NCBI GenBank assembly: GCA_965207595.1
Contig: CBDBMW010000012.1
Span: 1,364,001 to 1,428,000, forward strand
Source: JAGWAJ01 sp026707615
GTDB lineage: Bacteria > Acidobacteriota > Vicinamibacteria > Vicinamibacterales > UBA8438
Length of the DNA: 64,000 nt
Reading direction: 5' to 3'
The first letter of the stretch is position 1. Each line of letters opens with the position of its first letter. A model generated the notes under the pieces. The model saw only the letters and a list, made by a program, of their open reading frames with translations. It was not told where the DNA came from and did not search any database. The position numbers were made by a program, and so were the translations under genes. Positions 1-9,796 of the stretch are shown here, in pieces.

Positions 1-554
1 GCGCGCGGCAGGTCGCGCTCGACGAACCGCAGCAGGCCCTCGAACGACTCGATGCCCACGCGGACGAAGAGGCCCGGGGGGTCCGTCACGTTCTGCCGCG
101 CCGCCTCGAGCAGCCGCGGCGTCTGGCGCAGCTTCGACCCGATGCGCCGTGCCCGCTCCGTGATGTCGGCGTAGGGGAAGAGGACCTGCGAGGTCAGGCT
201 GCCGGCCAGCGTGTCGGCGTAGGAGAGAGGGTTCCGCTCCCACTCGCGGGTCTGCTCGAGGGCGAAGAGCCGGCTGCGGATGCGGTCGGCGAGCATCCGC
301 TGCTCGAGGCCCTCCTCGCGGGTCAGCCCCGACGGCTCGATGCCGTCGAGACGCCGCGCCCAGCCCCCGAGGTCGCGGATGCGCGCCTCGACCGCGGAGC
401 GGCTGAAGTCCTCCAGCAGGTCGTCGTGCAGGTGAACGCCGTCGGCGGCCGCTTCCGTCGGGCAGGTCTCGTGGAGGTAGGCGAGGTACTCGTCAGCGAA
501 GTGCGCGAGCGGCTCGGATATCTGCGACTGGTGTCTCGTTGTCGACCGGCGCAT
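1..554 (-). CDS. DUF885 family protein, N-terminal part (cut by window edge)
   Basis: The first 184 codons of a minus-strand gene are present; the rest lies beyond position 1. I start it at the ATG at 554-552. The translation contains the block FADEYLAYLHETCPTEAAAD followed by a helical, Arg/Leu-rich region, which matches the beginning of DUF885 proteins (PF05960), a family of uncharacterised, possibly metallopeptidase-like proteins common in Acidobacteriota and Bacteroidota. No signal peptide is visible, so this copy is probably cytoplasmic. It diverges from rsmI with about 90 bp between the start codons. The catalytic region would lie outside the window, so no activity can be assigned. Confidence 0.75.
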   Translation of the reverse strand, partial: MRRSTTRHQSQISEPLAHFADEYLAYLHETCPTEAAADGVHLHDDLLEDFSRSAVEARIRDLGGWARRLDGIEPSGLTREEGLEQRMLADRIRSRLFALEQTREWERNPLSYADTLAGSLTSQVLFPYADITERARRIGSKLRQTPRLLEAARQNVTDPPGLFVRVGIESFEGLLRFVERDLPR

Positions 555-618
555 GGTGGAGTCTCATCGACGACCACAACCGGGTTCCTCCCGCGAAGGA
601 ACCCCAACCACTTGATAG

Positions 619-624
619 TACAAT
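619..624 (+). promoter_or_regulatory. possible -10 box for rsmI (TACAAT)
   Basis: TACAAT stands in a short AT-rich patch 19 nt before the GTG chosen for rsmI. No convincing -35 box is visible 16-18 nt upstream. It would give a leader of roughly 13 nt. Confidence 0.4.
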
Positions 625-643
625 AGCCGCCGTCTCCCGGCCC

Positions 644-1680
644 GTGCTGCTCAACCCCGGCACTCTCTACGTCGTTGCGACGCCCATCGGCAACCTGGAG
701 GACGTGACCTACCGGGCGGTCCGCGTGCTGGGGAGCGTCGATCTCATCGCGGCGGAGGACACCCGCCACGCGGCGAAGCTGCTCGCCCGCTACGAGGTGA
801 CCACGCCCCGCACGAGCCTCCACGAGCACAACGAGGCCGAGAAGACCGGCCGCCTGCTGGCGCGGCTGGCGCGCGGCGAGACGGTCGCCCTCGTCAGCGA
901 CGCCGGAACGCCGCTCGTCTCCGACCCCGGAGCGCGCCTGGTGCGCGCGGCGTGCGAGCGCGGCCTGCGGGTGGAGGCCGTCCCGGGGCCGAGCGCGGTC
1001 CTGGCCGCGCTGGTGAGCTCCGGCCTCGCCGGCGGCTCGTTCACGTTCGGCGGCTTCCCCCCCTTCCGCTCGTCCGCCCGGACGCGCTGGTTCGCGGGGC
1101 TGGCGCGCGAGGCGCGGCCGTTCGTCTTCTTCGAGGCGCCGCACCGCATCGACGCGTCGCTCCGCGACCTCGAGGCCGCGGCGGGCGACCGCGCCATCGC
1201 CGTCTGCCGCGAGCTGACGAAGCGGCACGAGGAGCTGGTGGCCGGCCCGGTCAGCGACGTGCGCGCGCGCCTTTCGAAGCCGCGGGGGGAGTTCACGGTG
1301 GTCGTCGAGGCAGCTCCGGAGGTCGAGCGGGAGCGGGCGGCGACGCCGGAGCGGGCCGCGGCGACGGCGGCAGCCGGCGAGCCCGCTGCTGCCGCACTCA
1401 CCGACGAGGTCGGCCGGCTGCTCCGGCAGGGCGTCACCCGGACCGCCGCGGTCCGCGCCGTCGCGTCGCGGTTCGGCGTCCCGCGGCGCGAGGTCTACCA
1501 GGCCGGGCTGCGCGCCGAGCCGCAGAGCGGCGACCAGGCAAAGCCGCAGGGCGGCGACCAGGCCGAGCCGCAGAGCGGCGACCACGCAAAGCCGCAGAGC
1601 GGCGGCGGAACCGCGTCGCCGGACGGCGATTCGGGCGCTGCCGCGACGCGGCGATTGACGGACGCCCGCCGAGGTGGCGA

Positions 1681-1684
<4 letters not shown>
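644..1684 (+). CDS. rsmI: 16S rRNA (cytidine1402-2'-O)-methyltransferase RsmI
   Basis: RsmI methylates the ribose of C1402 in 16S rRNA using S-adenosylmethionine. The tetrapyrrole-methylase fold is clear: VATPIGNLEDVT near the N-terminus, AEDTRHAAKLLARY, LVSDAGTPLVSDPG and EAVPGPSAVLAAL. I use the GTG at 644, just before the conserved GTLYVVATP block; an in-frame reading also extends upstream to 539, but that part has no family similarity. The catalytic part ends near residue 230. The remaining C-terminal stretch is Ala/Arg-rich and finishes with three copies of an eight-residue repeat (GDQAKPQG type) that is not a family feature. The stop overlaps the glmU start (GTGA), so the two are translationally coupled. 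Confidence 0.9.
1517..1604 (+). repeat. 24-bp tandem repeat inside the rsmI 3' end
   Basis: Three and a half 24-bp units encode GDQAKPQG, GDQAEPQS, GDHAKPQS in frame. The repeat is confined to the extra C-terminal tail of RsmI. Confidence 0.8.
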
Positions 1685-3090
<1,406 letters not shown>

Positions 3091-3104
3091 GGAAGGCGAA
3101 CGCC

Positions 3105-4961
3105 ATGTGCGGAATCATCGGCTACCTGGGCGCCAAGCCGGCCGTGCCCGTGCTCATCGACGGGCTGCGGCGCCTGGAGTACCGCGGCTACGACTCGGCC
3201 GGCATCGCCCTCGTCCGCGCCGGCGAGATCGAGGTGCGGCGCAGCGCCGGCAAGCTCGACCTGCTGGAGGAGGTCATCCGCGCCGAGCCGGTCGACGGCG
3301 AGTACGGCGTCGGCCACACGCGGTGGGCCACCCACGGCCGGCCCACGGAGGAGAACGCCCACCCGCACCGCGACTGCACGGGCCGGCTGGTCGTGGTCCA
3401 CAACGGCATCATCGAGAACTACCTGGAGCTGAAGCAGCGCCTGCAGCGCGCCGGCCACCGCTTCCAGACCGAGACCGACACGGAGGTCATCGCGCACCTC
3501 GTGGAGGAGGAGTTCCGGCCCGCAGACGACGGGGGCGGGCTCGAGGGCGCCGTGCGGCGGGTTCTGGCCGACCTCCGGGGCCTGTTCGGGATGGTCCTCG
3601 TCCACGCGGCGGACCCCGGCAAGGTGGTCGCGGTGCGCAACGGCCCGCCGCTCGTCGTGGGGGTCGGTGAGCGCGAGTTCCTGGTGGCCTCCGACGTGCC
3701 GGCCATCCTCAGCCACACCCGCGACGTCGTCTTCCTCGGCGACGAGGAGATGGCCGTCATCACCCGCGGCGGGGTCGCGTTCACGGACTTCGGCGGACGC
3801 GCCGTCTCCAAGGCCACGCAGCGCATCCTCTGGGATCCGGTGATGGCCGAGAAGGACGGCTACAAGCACTTCATGCTGAAGGAGATCTTCGAGCAGCCGC
3901 GCGCGCTGCAGGAGACGGTCATCGGCCGCGTCTCCGCCGAGCGGGCCGGCGTCTACCTGGGCGAGCTGGAGATTCCGGACGCGGAGCTGCGCGCCATCGA
4001 CCAGGTGCTGGTCCTGGCCTGCGGCACGTCGTGGCACGCCGGCCTCGTCGGCAAGTTCCTCATCGAGTCGCTGGCCCGCGTTCGCGTCGACGTCGACTAC
4101 GCCTCCGAGTTCCGCCACCGCGACCCGCTGGTCGGCGAGCGCACCCTCGCCGTGGCCATCACGCAGTCGGGCGAGACCGCCGACACGCTGGCCGCGCTGC
4201 GCGAGGCGCGGGCCCGGAACGCGCGCACGGTCGCCATCTGCAACGTCGTCGGCAGCATGGCCACGCGCGAGGCCGAGGGCACCGTCTACACGCACGCGGG
4301 GCCCGAGATCGGGGTGGCCTCGACCAAGGCGTTCACGTCGCAGCTCGTCGCCCTCAACCTGCTGGCCCTCAGGCTCGGGCAGGCGCGCGGCACGCTGGCG
4401 GAAGACGAGGCGCGCCGCCTCATCGAGGCGCTCACGCAGCTCCCGGTCCTGGTCGAGCACGTGCTCAGGACCGATCCGCTCGTGCGGCGCATCGCCAGGC
4501 GCTTCTACCGGGCCGCGAACTTCCTCTATCTCGGGCGCGGCAGCCACTACCCGATCGCGCTCGAGGGGGCGCTCAAGCTGAAGGAGATCTCCTACATCCA
4601 CGCCGAGGGCTACCCGGCCGGGGAGATGAAGCACGGGCCCATCGCCCTCATCGACGAGAACATGCCGGTCGTGGCCGTCATGCCGCGCGACGGGGTGTTC
4701 GCCAAGATGCGCTCGAACCTGCAGGAGGCCAAGGTGCGGGGGGCGTCGATGATCGTCCTCACCGACGCCGCCCCGGAGGAGCTCGACGAGCTGATCGAGC
4801 CCGGGCACGATTTCGTGGTCCCGGTGCCGCCGGCCCACCCCGCCGTGATGCCCATCCTGATGGGCGTCCCGCTGCAGCTCCTGGCCTACCACATCGGCGT
4901 GCTGCGCGGCTGCGACGTCGACCAGCCCCGCAACCTCGCCAAGAGCGTCACCGTCGAATAG
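3105..4961 (+). CDS. glmS: glutamine--fructose-6-phosphate aminotransferase (isomerising) GlmS
   Basis: GlmS transfers the amide nitrogen of glutamine to fructose-6-phosphate, giving glucosamine-6-phosphate. The 618-residue product starts MCGIIGYLG, with the N-terminal nucleophile Cys of class II glutamine amidotransferases at position 2, then HTRWATHG and HNGIIENY. Two SIS domains follow (CGTSWHAG and the TQSGETADTLAAL loop), and the C-terminus DQPRNLAKSVTVE is typical. A GGAAGG ribosome-binding site sits about 8 nt before the ATG. It lies between glmU and pcrA in one plus-strand run with 14-nt gaps. No glmS ribozyme or other leader structure fits in the short gap. Confidence 0.97.
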   Translation: MCGIIGYLGAKPAVPVLIDGLRRLEYRGYDSAGIALVRAGEIEVRRSAGKLDLLEEVIRAEPVDGEYGVGHTRWATHGRPTEENAHPHRDCTGRLVVVHNGIIENYLELKQRLQRAGHRFQTETDTEVIAHLVEEEFRPADDGGGLEGAVRRVLADLRGLFGMVLVHAADPGKVVAVRNGPPLVVGVGEREFLVASDVPAILSHTRDVVFLGDEEMAVITRGGVAFTDFGGRAVSKATQRILWDPVMAEKDGYKHFMLKEIFEQPRALQETVIGRVSAERAGVYLGELEIPDAELRAIDQVLVLACGTSWHAGLVGKFLIESLARVRVDVDYASEFRHRDPLVGERTLAVAITQSGETADTLAALREARARNARTVAICNVVGSMATREAEGTVYTHAGPEIGVASTKAFTSQLVALNLLALRLGQARGTLAEDEARRLIEALTQLPVLVEHVLRTDPLVRRIARRFYRAANFLYLGRGSHYPIALEGALKLKEISYIHAEGYPAGEMKHGPIALIDENMPVVAVMPRDGVFAKMRSNLQEAKVRGASMIVLTDAAPEELDELIEPGHDFVVPVPPAHPAVMPILMGVPLQLLAYHIGVLRGCDVDQPRNLAKSVTVE

Positions 4962-4975
4962 GCGCCGGGCAGGCG

Positions 4976-7315
4976 ATGCGCTCCCTTCTCGACGACCTCA
5001 ACCCCGAGCAGCGCGCCGCCGCCGCCCACGTCGACGGGCCGCTGCTCATCCTGGCCGGCGCCGGCTCGGGCAAGACGCGCGTCATCTGCCACCGGCTGGC
5101 GCACCTGATCAGCGAGGGTCACGCCGCCCCGCACCAGGTCCTGGCCGTCACCTTCACCAACAAGGCGGCGGGCGAGATGCGCAGCCGCGTCGAGGCCCTT
5201 GTCGGTGGGGGTGAAGCCGGTGGGGGCGACCCCCGCGCCGCCGGCGTCCTGCGGCGCATCTGGATGCAGACGTTCCACGCCCTGTGCGCGCGCCTGCTGC
5301 GCCGCGAGGGGCAGCGGGTGGGGCTGACGCGCGACTTCGTGATCTACGACACGGACGACCAGGTGCGGGTGGTGCGCGACGTGATGCGCGAGCTGGGCAT
5401 CGACGACAAGGTGACGCGCCCCCGCAACGTGCTCGGGCGCATCAGCGACGCCAAGAACCGCATGGAGAGCGCCGCGGCGTTGCGGCAGGCGGCGCTCGGC
5501 CACGGGGAGGAGCAGCTCGCGCGCGTCTACGAGCGCTACGAGGAGGTGCTCGCGCGCAGCGGGGCGGTCGACTTCGACGACCTGCTGCTGAAGACGGTGG
5601 AGCTCTTCGACACGGTGGCCGACGTCTGCCGGCGCTACAGCGAGCGGTTCCGCTTCGTGATGGTCGACGAGTACCAGGACACCAACCGCCCGCAGTACCG
5701 GCTGGTGCGCCACCTCGCCTCCACCCACCGCAACGTCTGCGTGGTCGGCGACCCCGACCAGTCCATCTACCAGTGGCGCGGCGCGGACCTGCGCAACATC
5801 CTCGACTTCGAGGCGGACTTCCCCGACGCGAAGGTCGTGCGCCTGGAGCGCAACTACCGCTCGACCCAGGTCATCCTGGACGCCGCCCACGGTGTCATCC
5901 GCCGCAACACCGAGCGGAAGGAGAAGCGGCTCTGGACCGACCGCGAGGGCGGCGACCGCATCGTCTGCCACCGCGCGGCCGACGAGCTGGCCGAGGCCGA
6001 CTTCATCGTCCGGCGGCTGCTGGCCGGCCTCGCCGCCGGCGACGAGCCGCTCGCGGTGCTCTACCGCACCAACGCGCAGTCGCGGCCGATCGAGAGCGCG
6101 CTGGCCCGGGAGGGCGTGCCCTACCGCATCGTCGGCGGCGTCCGCTTCTACGAGCGCCGCGAGGTCAAGGACGCGCTGGCCTACCTGAAGCTGCTCCTCA
6201 ACCCGGACGACGACGTCAGCCTGCGGCGGGTGATCAACGTCCCCGCCCGCGGCATCGGCCGCAAGGTGATGGAGGGTCTGGCAGGCCTGGCCGGCCCGGG
6301 GGGCGACCCCGGGGGCGGCGCGGCGCGGTCCGCCGGACCGCTGCTCGAGGGGATGGACGAGCCGGCCGCGCCGGCTTCGCTCTGGGCGTCGGTCGTGCGG
6401 GCGACGGACGGCGCGCTCCTGCCGCCGCGCGCGGTCACCGTGCTGCGCCGGTTCCGGGAGATGCTGGAACCGCTGCGCGATGCGGCGCGGTCGGAGAGCG
6501 CCTCGGAGGTGCTCAAGCAGGTGCTCGTCGAGTCCGGCTACCTGCAGGCGCTGCGCGACGAGGGCAGCTCCGAGGCGCGCGACCGGATGGAGAACCTGGA
6601 CGCGCTGGTGGCGGCGGCCGTCGACTACGAGGTCCGCGGCGAGGGGGACGACGACGACCGGACCGGCCTCGGCGGCTTCGTCGACCAGCAGTCGCTGCTC
6701 TCGGAGGCGGACGAGGAGGCGGGGGCGGAGGATGCGCGGGTCTGGCTGATGACGCTCCACGCCGCGAAGGGCCTGGAGTTCCCGCTGGTCGTGATGGCCG
6801 GGATGGAGGACGGCCTCTTCCCCCACTCCCGCTCCGAGGACGATGCCCGCGCCCTCGAGGAGGAGCGGCGGCTCTGCTACGTCGGGATGACGCGCGCCGA
6901 GTCGCGCCTCGTGCTCACCAGCGCCCGCCGGCGCCTCGTCTTCGGCGAGTACCAGAGCACGGAGCCGTCGCGCTTCCTGTTCGAGATCCCGCCCGACGCG
7001 GTCCAGGTGATCGAGCCGGACGAGCCTCCCGCGCCGTGGCGCTCCGCGCGCGGGGACGGGGAGGGCTGGCGCCCGAACCGCCGGCGGCGGCGGCGGGAGG
7101 ACGCGCGGGAGCCCCAGACCGTCTTCGACCCGGCCGACGAGGACCAGTCCGAGGTGGGCATCTCGCGCGGCGCGCGGGTGCGCCACCCTATGTTCGGCCA
7201 GGGGACCGTGGCCGTCGTGGAGGCCCTGCCGCGCGGCGTGAAGCTGACCGTCCGCTTCGACGCGGTGGGGCGCAAGACGCTCATCGCGCCCCCCGCGAGG
7301 CTCGAGCGGATCTGA
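4976..7315 (+). CDS. pcrA: ATP-dependent 3'-5' DNA helicase, UvrD/PcrA type
   Basis: A superfamily 1A helicase acting in nucleotide-excision and mismatch repair and in clearing replication forks. All key motifs are present in the 779-residue product: Walker A GAGSGKT, motif Ia TFTNKAAGEMRSR, DEYQDTN (motif II), VGDPDQSIYQWRGA (III), ERNYRST (IV), MTLHAAKGLEFPLV (V) and YVGMTRAESRL (VI). The C-terminal domain keeps a Tudor-like segment (GARVRHPMFGQGTV) that binds RNA polymerase in PcrA/UvrD. Two Gly-rich insertions (around residues 75-90 and 440-460) are unusual. It is the last gene of the rsmI operon and a strong hairpin follows its stop codon. Confidence 0.93.
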   Translation: MRSLLDDLNPEQRAAAAHVDGPLLILAGAGSGKTRVICHRLAHLISEGHAAPHQVLAVTFTNKAAGEMRSRVEALVGGGEAGGGDPRAAGVLRRIWMQTFHALCARLLRREGQRVGLTRDFVIYDTDDQVRVVRDVMRELGIDDKVTRPRNVLGRISDAKNRMESAAALRQAALGHGEEQLARVYERYEEVLARSGAVDFDDLLLKTVELFDTVADVCRRYSERFRFVMVDEYQDTNRPQYRLVRHLASTHRNVCVVGDPDQSIYQWRGADLRNILDFEADFPDAKVVRLERNYRSTQVILDAAHGVIRRNTERKEKRLWTDREGGDRIVCHRAADELAEADFIVRRLLAGLAAGDEPLAVLYRTNAQSRPIESALAREGVPYRIVGGVRFYERREVKDALAYLKLLLNPDDDVSLRRVINVPARGIGRKVMEGLAGLAGPGGDPGGGAARSAGPLLEGMDEPAAPASLWASVVRATDGALLPPRAVTVLRRFREMLEPLRDAARSESASEVLKQVLVESGYLQALRDEGSSEARDRMENLDALVAAAVDYEVRGEGDDDDRTGLGGFVDQQSLLSEADEEAGAEDARVWLMTLHAAKGLEFPLVVMAGMEDGLFPHSRSEDDARALEEERRLCYVGMTRAESRLVLTSARRRLVFGEYQSTEPSRFLFEIPPDAVQVIEPDEPPAPWRSARGDGEGWRPNRRRRRREDAREPQTVFDPADEDQSEVGISRGARVRHPMFGQGTVAVVEALPRGVKLTVRFDAVGRKTLIAPPARLERI

Positions 7316-7347
7316 GCGCCGGGCGGGCCGAAGCGGCCCGTCGGCGC
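7316..7347 (+). terminator. hairpin after pcrA
   Basis: Directly after the pcrA stop, GCGCC (7316-7320) pairs with GGCGC (7343-7347) and CGGGCC (7324-7329) pairs with GGCCCG (7335-7340) around a GAAGC loop. There is no U-tract, which is common at this GC content. It separates the rsmI-pcrA transcript from the antiporter operon. Confidence 0.55.
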
Positions 7348-7360
7348 CCGGCCCGTGCAG

Positions 7361-7366
7361 TAGAAT
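7361..7366 (+). promoter_or_regulatory. -10 box of the antiporter operon (TAGAAT), leaderless
   Basis: TAGAAT ends 7 nt before the GTG start of mrpE at 7374. With the usual 6-7 nt between the -10 box and +1, transcription would start at the start codon itself. No clear -35 box is seen. Confidence 0.6.
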
Positions 7367-7373
7367 CGGGCGC

Positions 7374-7856
7374 GTGCAACGCCTCGCCGTCTTCGCGATT
7401 CTGCTCGGGTTCTGGATCGTCTGCTCCGGGTACTTCGACGCCCTGCACCTGGGCTTCGGCGTCCTCTGCGCCGCGCTCGTCGCCGCCTGGTCCGCCGACC
7501 TCCTCTTCCCCCTCGGGCCGTCGCCCGGCGGGTGGGTGACGGCCTGGCGGGGACTGGTCTACCTGCCCTGGCTGCTGTACGAGATCGTGCTCGCCAACCT
7601 CCACGTCGTCCACCTGGTCCTCAATCCGCGGGAGATGCGGCCGCAGATCGTGCGCTTCCGGCCGAATCTGCGAAACGACCTGGCGCTGGTGCTGCTGGCC
7701 AACTCGATCACCCTGACCCCGGGCACGGTGACGATGGACATCGAGGACGGCGAGTTCTGGGTCCACGCGGTGAGCGACAAGGTCGCGCGGGACCTCCGCG
7801 CGGGCGACATGGAGCGCCGCATCGCCCACATCTTCCTGGAAGGGGAGAACGGCTGA
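7374..7856 (+). CDS. mrpE: Na+/H+ antiporter subunit MrpE/MnhE
   Basis: A 160-residue membrane protein of the MrpE/MbhA family (PF01899), a small accessory subunit of multisubunit cation/proton antiporters. Two hydrophobic segments at the N-terminus (about residues 3-45) and a third near 60-80 are followed by the family block LVLLANSITLTPGTVTMDIEDGEFWVHAV. The GTG start lies at the predicted transcription start of a TAGAAT promoter, so the mRNA may be leaderless. It is the first gene of a nine-gene operon and overlaps mrpF by one base. Confidence 0.9.
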   Translation: MQRLAVFAILLGFWIVCSGYFDALHLGFGVLCAALVAAWSADLLFPLGPSPGGWVTAWRGLVYLPWLLYEIVLANLHVVHLVLNPREMRPQIVRFRPNLRNDLALVLLANSITLTPGTVTMDIEDGEFWVHAVSDKVARDLRAGDMERRIAHIFLEGENG

Positions 7857-8140
7857 TGCCGGCCTTCTTCGTCGGCGCGACGCTGGTCGTCCTGGCCGCC
7901 GTCGTCCCCTGCCTCTACCGCATCCTGCGCGGCCCCACGATCATCGACCGCATCATCGGCGTGAACGTGGTGGGGACCAAGACCATCGCGGTCATCGTGC
8001 TCGTCGGCTGCATCTTCGACCGCGTCGAGTACTTCATCGACATCGCCATCGTCTACGCGCTCATCAGCTTCGTCGGCACGCTCGCCGTCTCGAAGTACTT
8101 CGAGCGCAAGGCGGTGCTGCAGCGCGAGGCGACGCGGTGA
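7856..8140 (+). CDS. mrpF: Na+/H+ antiporter subunit MrpF/MnhF
   Basis: A 94-residue protein with three membrane segments, matching MrpF/MbhB (PF04066). The family motif RILRGPTIIDRIIGVN is present between the first and second helices. The start overlaps the mrpE stop (TGATG) and the end overlaps mrpG (GTGA), so translation of E, F and G is coupled. In characterised Mrp systems this subunit is needed for assembly of the complex; here that role is inferred from family membership. Confidence 0.9.
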   Translation: MPAFFVGATLVVLAAVVPCLYRILRGPTIIDRIIGVNVVGTKTIAVIVLVGCIFDRVEYFIDIAIVYALISFVGTLAVSKYFERKAVLQREATR

Positions 8141-8436
8141 CGGCGCTCGCCGTCGCGTTCGTCTCCGCGGGCGTGTTCTTCCTGGTAGCGGGAGCGGCCG
8201 GCCTGATTCGCTTCCCGGACTTCTACACGCGGATGCACGCCAGCGGGAAGTGCGACACGCTGGGGGTGCTGCTGGTGCTGGTCGGGATCGCCTGCCACGT
8301 GGGCGCGAGCCTCACCAGCGCGAAGATCCTGCTCATCGCGGCATTCATCTTCGTGGCCAGCCCCACCGCCACGCACGCCATCGCCCGCTCCGCCCTGCGG
8401 CACCAGCACGCGCTCTGGCCCGAGGAAGAGCAGTAG
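8137..8436 (+). CDS. mrpG: Na+/H+ antiporter subunit MrpG/MnhG
   Basis: A 99-residue three-helix membrane protein of the MrpG/MbhC family (PF03334). The diagnostic segment LIRFPDFYTRMHASGKCDTLG is followed by two further hydrophobic helices and by SPTATHAIARSAL. The GTG start overlaps the mrpF stop by four bases. The order E-F-G at the head of the operon is that of the Mbh hydrogenase membrane arm (MbhA-B-C), not that of the standard mrpABCDEFG operon, where these genes come last. Confidence 0.92.
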   Translation: MTALAVAFVSAGVFFLVAGAAGLIRFPDFYTRMHASGKCDTLGVLLVLVGIACHVGASLTSAKILLIAAFIFVASPTATHAIARSALRHQHALWPEEEQ

Positions 8437-8440
8437 CGCC

Positions 8441-8971
8441 ATGGTCTGGCAACTCGACGTCGTGCTCCTCGCGTTCGCCGTGACGTGCGCCGCCGGCGCC
8501 GTCGCGGCGCGCGACCTGCTCGCCTCGGTGATCCTGCTCGGCGCGTTCGGGCTGTTCATGTGCCTGCTGTGGGTCGAGATGGGCGCAGTGGACGTCGCCT
8601 TCACGGAGGCGGCGGTCGGCGCCGGCATCACGACGGTCTTCTTCGTCGTCACCGTGTTCAAGACCGGACGGACCGGCCGCAAGAGGCTGCGGGTGCTGCC
8701 GCTCGCGGCGACCGTCCTGACGGGGCTCCTGCTGTACGCCGGCTCGCTCGACATGCCGCCCACCGGCGATCCCGAGTCGCCGCCGAGCGTCCGCGTCTCG
8801 CCCCGCTACATCGAGCGCGGCTACGCGGAGACGAACGTCCCCAACATGGTCACCGCCGTGCTGGCCGACTACCGCAGCTTCGATACGCTCGGCGAGGTGA
8901 CGGTGATCTTCACGGCCACGATGGCGGTGATGGTGATCCTGCGCCGGAACGACGACGGGAGGCCCACGTGA
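8441..8971 (+). CDS. detached MrpA C-terminal module (DUF4040 / MbhD-MbhE-like)
   Basis: A 176-residue membrane protein. Residues 1-75 match the DUF4040 domain (MbhD; VDVAFTEAAVGAGITTVFF), and residues 80-170 match the second MrpA C-terminal domain (MbhE; NVPNMVTAVLADYRSFDTLGEV). In ordinary Mrp operons both are the tail of the large MrpA subunit. Here they are a free-standing protein between MrpG and MrpB, as in Mbh-type complexes where MbhD and MbhE are separate. The acidic residue in FDTLGE, conserved in the family, is kept. It overlaps mrpB by four bases. Confidence 0.85.
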   Translation: MVWQLDVVLLAFAVTCAAGAVAARDLLASVILLGAFGLFMCLLWVEMGAVDVAFTEAAVGAGITTVFFVVTVFKTGRTGRKRLRVLPLAATVLTGLLLYAGSLDMPPTGDPESPPSVRVSPRYIERGYAETNVPNMVTAVLADYRSFDTLGEVTVIFTATMAVMVILRRNDDGRPT

Positions 8972-9384
8972 TCACCCGGCAGGAGAGCGTCATCGTCCGC
9001 ACGACGTGCCGGCTGCTGGCCCCCTTCATCCAGGTGTTCGGCCTCTACGTCATCGTGCACGGGCACAGCAGCCCCGGCGGAGGCTTCCAGGGCGGCGTCA
9101 TCCTGGCGTCGAGCTTCGTGCTGCTGGCCATCGGGTTCGGACCGGGCGAGGTCCGGCGGCGCATCCCGCGGCCGGCCCTCCTCGCCTGCACCTGCGCCGG
9201 CGTGCTGCTGTACGCCGGGATCGGCGTGGCGTGCGTGCTGCTCGGGGCCAACTTCCTCGACTACGGCGCGCTGCCGCTCCCGGACGCGCGCAGCCTGGGG
9301 ATGCTGGGCATCGAGATCGGCGTCGGCATCACCGTCGCGGCGGCGATGGTGTCGATCTTCCACGACCTCATCACGTTCGAGTAG
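8968..9384 (+). CDS. mrpB: Na+/H+ antiporter subunit MrpB/MnhB
   Basis: A 138-residue membrane protein of the MnhB/MbhF family (PF04039). The signature VIVHGHSSPGGGFQGGVILASSF, shown here only in part, and four hydrophobic helices are typical. The GTG start overlaps the preceding gene (GTGA). It ends with SIFHDLITFE, five bases before mrpC. Residues and length are ordinary for the family. Confidence 0.9.
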   Translation: MITRQESVIVRTTCRLLAPFIQVFGLYVIVHGHSSPGGGFQGGVILASSFVLLAIGFGPGEVRRRIPRPALLACTCAGVLLYAGIGVACVLLGANFLDYGALPLPDARSLGMLGIEIGVGITVAAAMVSIFHDLITFE

Positions 9385-9388
9385 CGCG

Positions 9389-9796
9389 ATGACCGAGCTC
9401 GAGCTGCTGACCGGCCGCGTCAACGTCATCGCCTGCATCGTGCTGATGATGATCGGCTTCTACGCCCTGATCGGGAAGACGAACCTCGTCAAGAAGCTCA
9501 TCGGCATGAACATCTTCCAGTGGGCGATCATCCTCTTCGTGGTGTCGCTGGCCGCGAAGCGCGACGCCACGATCCCGATCGTCCGCGATTCCGCCGCGGC
9601 CGGGCAGGCCGCCGCCGAGGTGGTGCTGCGCGCGGCGGACTACGACAACCCCCTGCCGCACGTGCTGATGCTCACCGCCATCGTGGTCGGGGTGGCCACC
9701 ACCGGCGTCGCGCTCGCGCTCCTCCTCCGCATCCACCGGCGCTACGGCACGCTCGACGACGAGGAACTGCGCGAACGCATGCGCTCCTCCGGATGA
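9389..9796 (+). CDS. mrpC: Na+/H+ antiporter subunit MrpC/MnhC (NuoK-like)
   Basis: A 135-residue protein related to NuoK, with three membrane helices. The block LVKKLIGMNIFQWAIILFVV corresponds to the conserved MrpC segment, and the DNPLPHVLMLTAIVVGVATT block is the family hallmark. The gene overlaps mrpD by four bases (ATGA), which indicates coupled translation of these two interacting subunits. The 28-residue soluble tail is charged and ends RERMRSSG. Confidence 0.92.
   Translation: MTELELLTGRVNVIACIVLMMIGFYALIGKTNLVKKLIGMNIFQWAIILFVVSLAAKRDATIPIVRDSAAAGQAAAEVVLRAADYDNPLPHVLMLTAIVVGVATTGVALALLLRIHRRYGTLDDEELRERMRSSG

Noticed and set aside
3091..3104. glmS ribozyme or riboswitch before glmS
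   Set aside because: The gap between glmU and glmS is 14 nt, too short for the ribozyme, which is also characteristic of Firmicutes.
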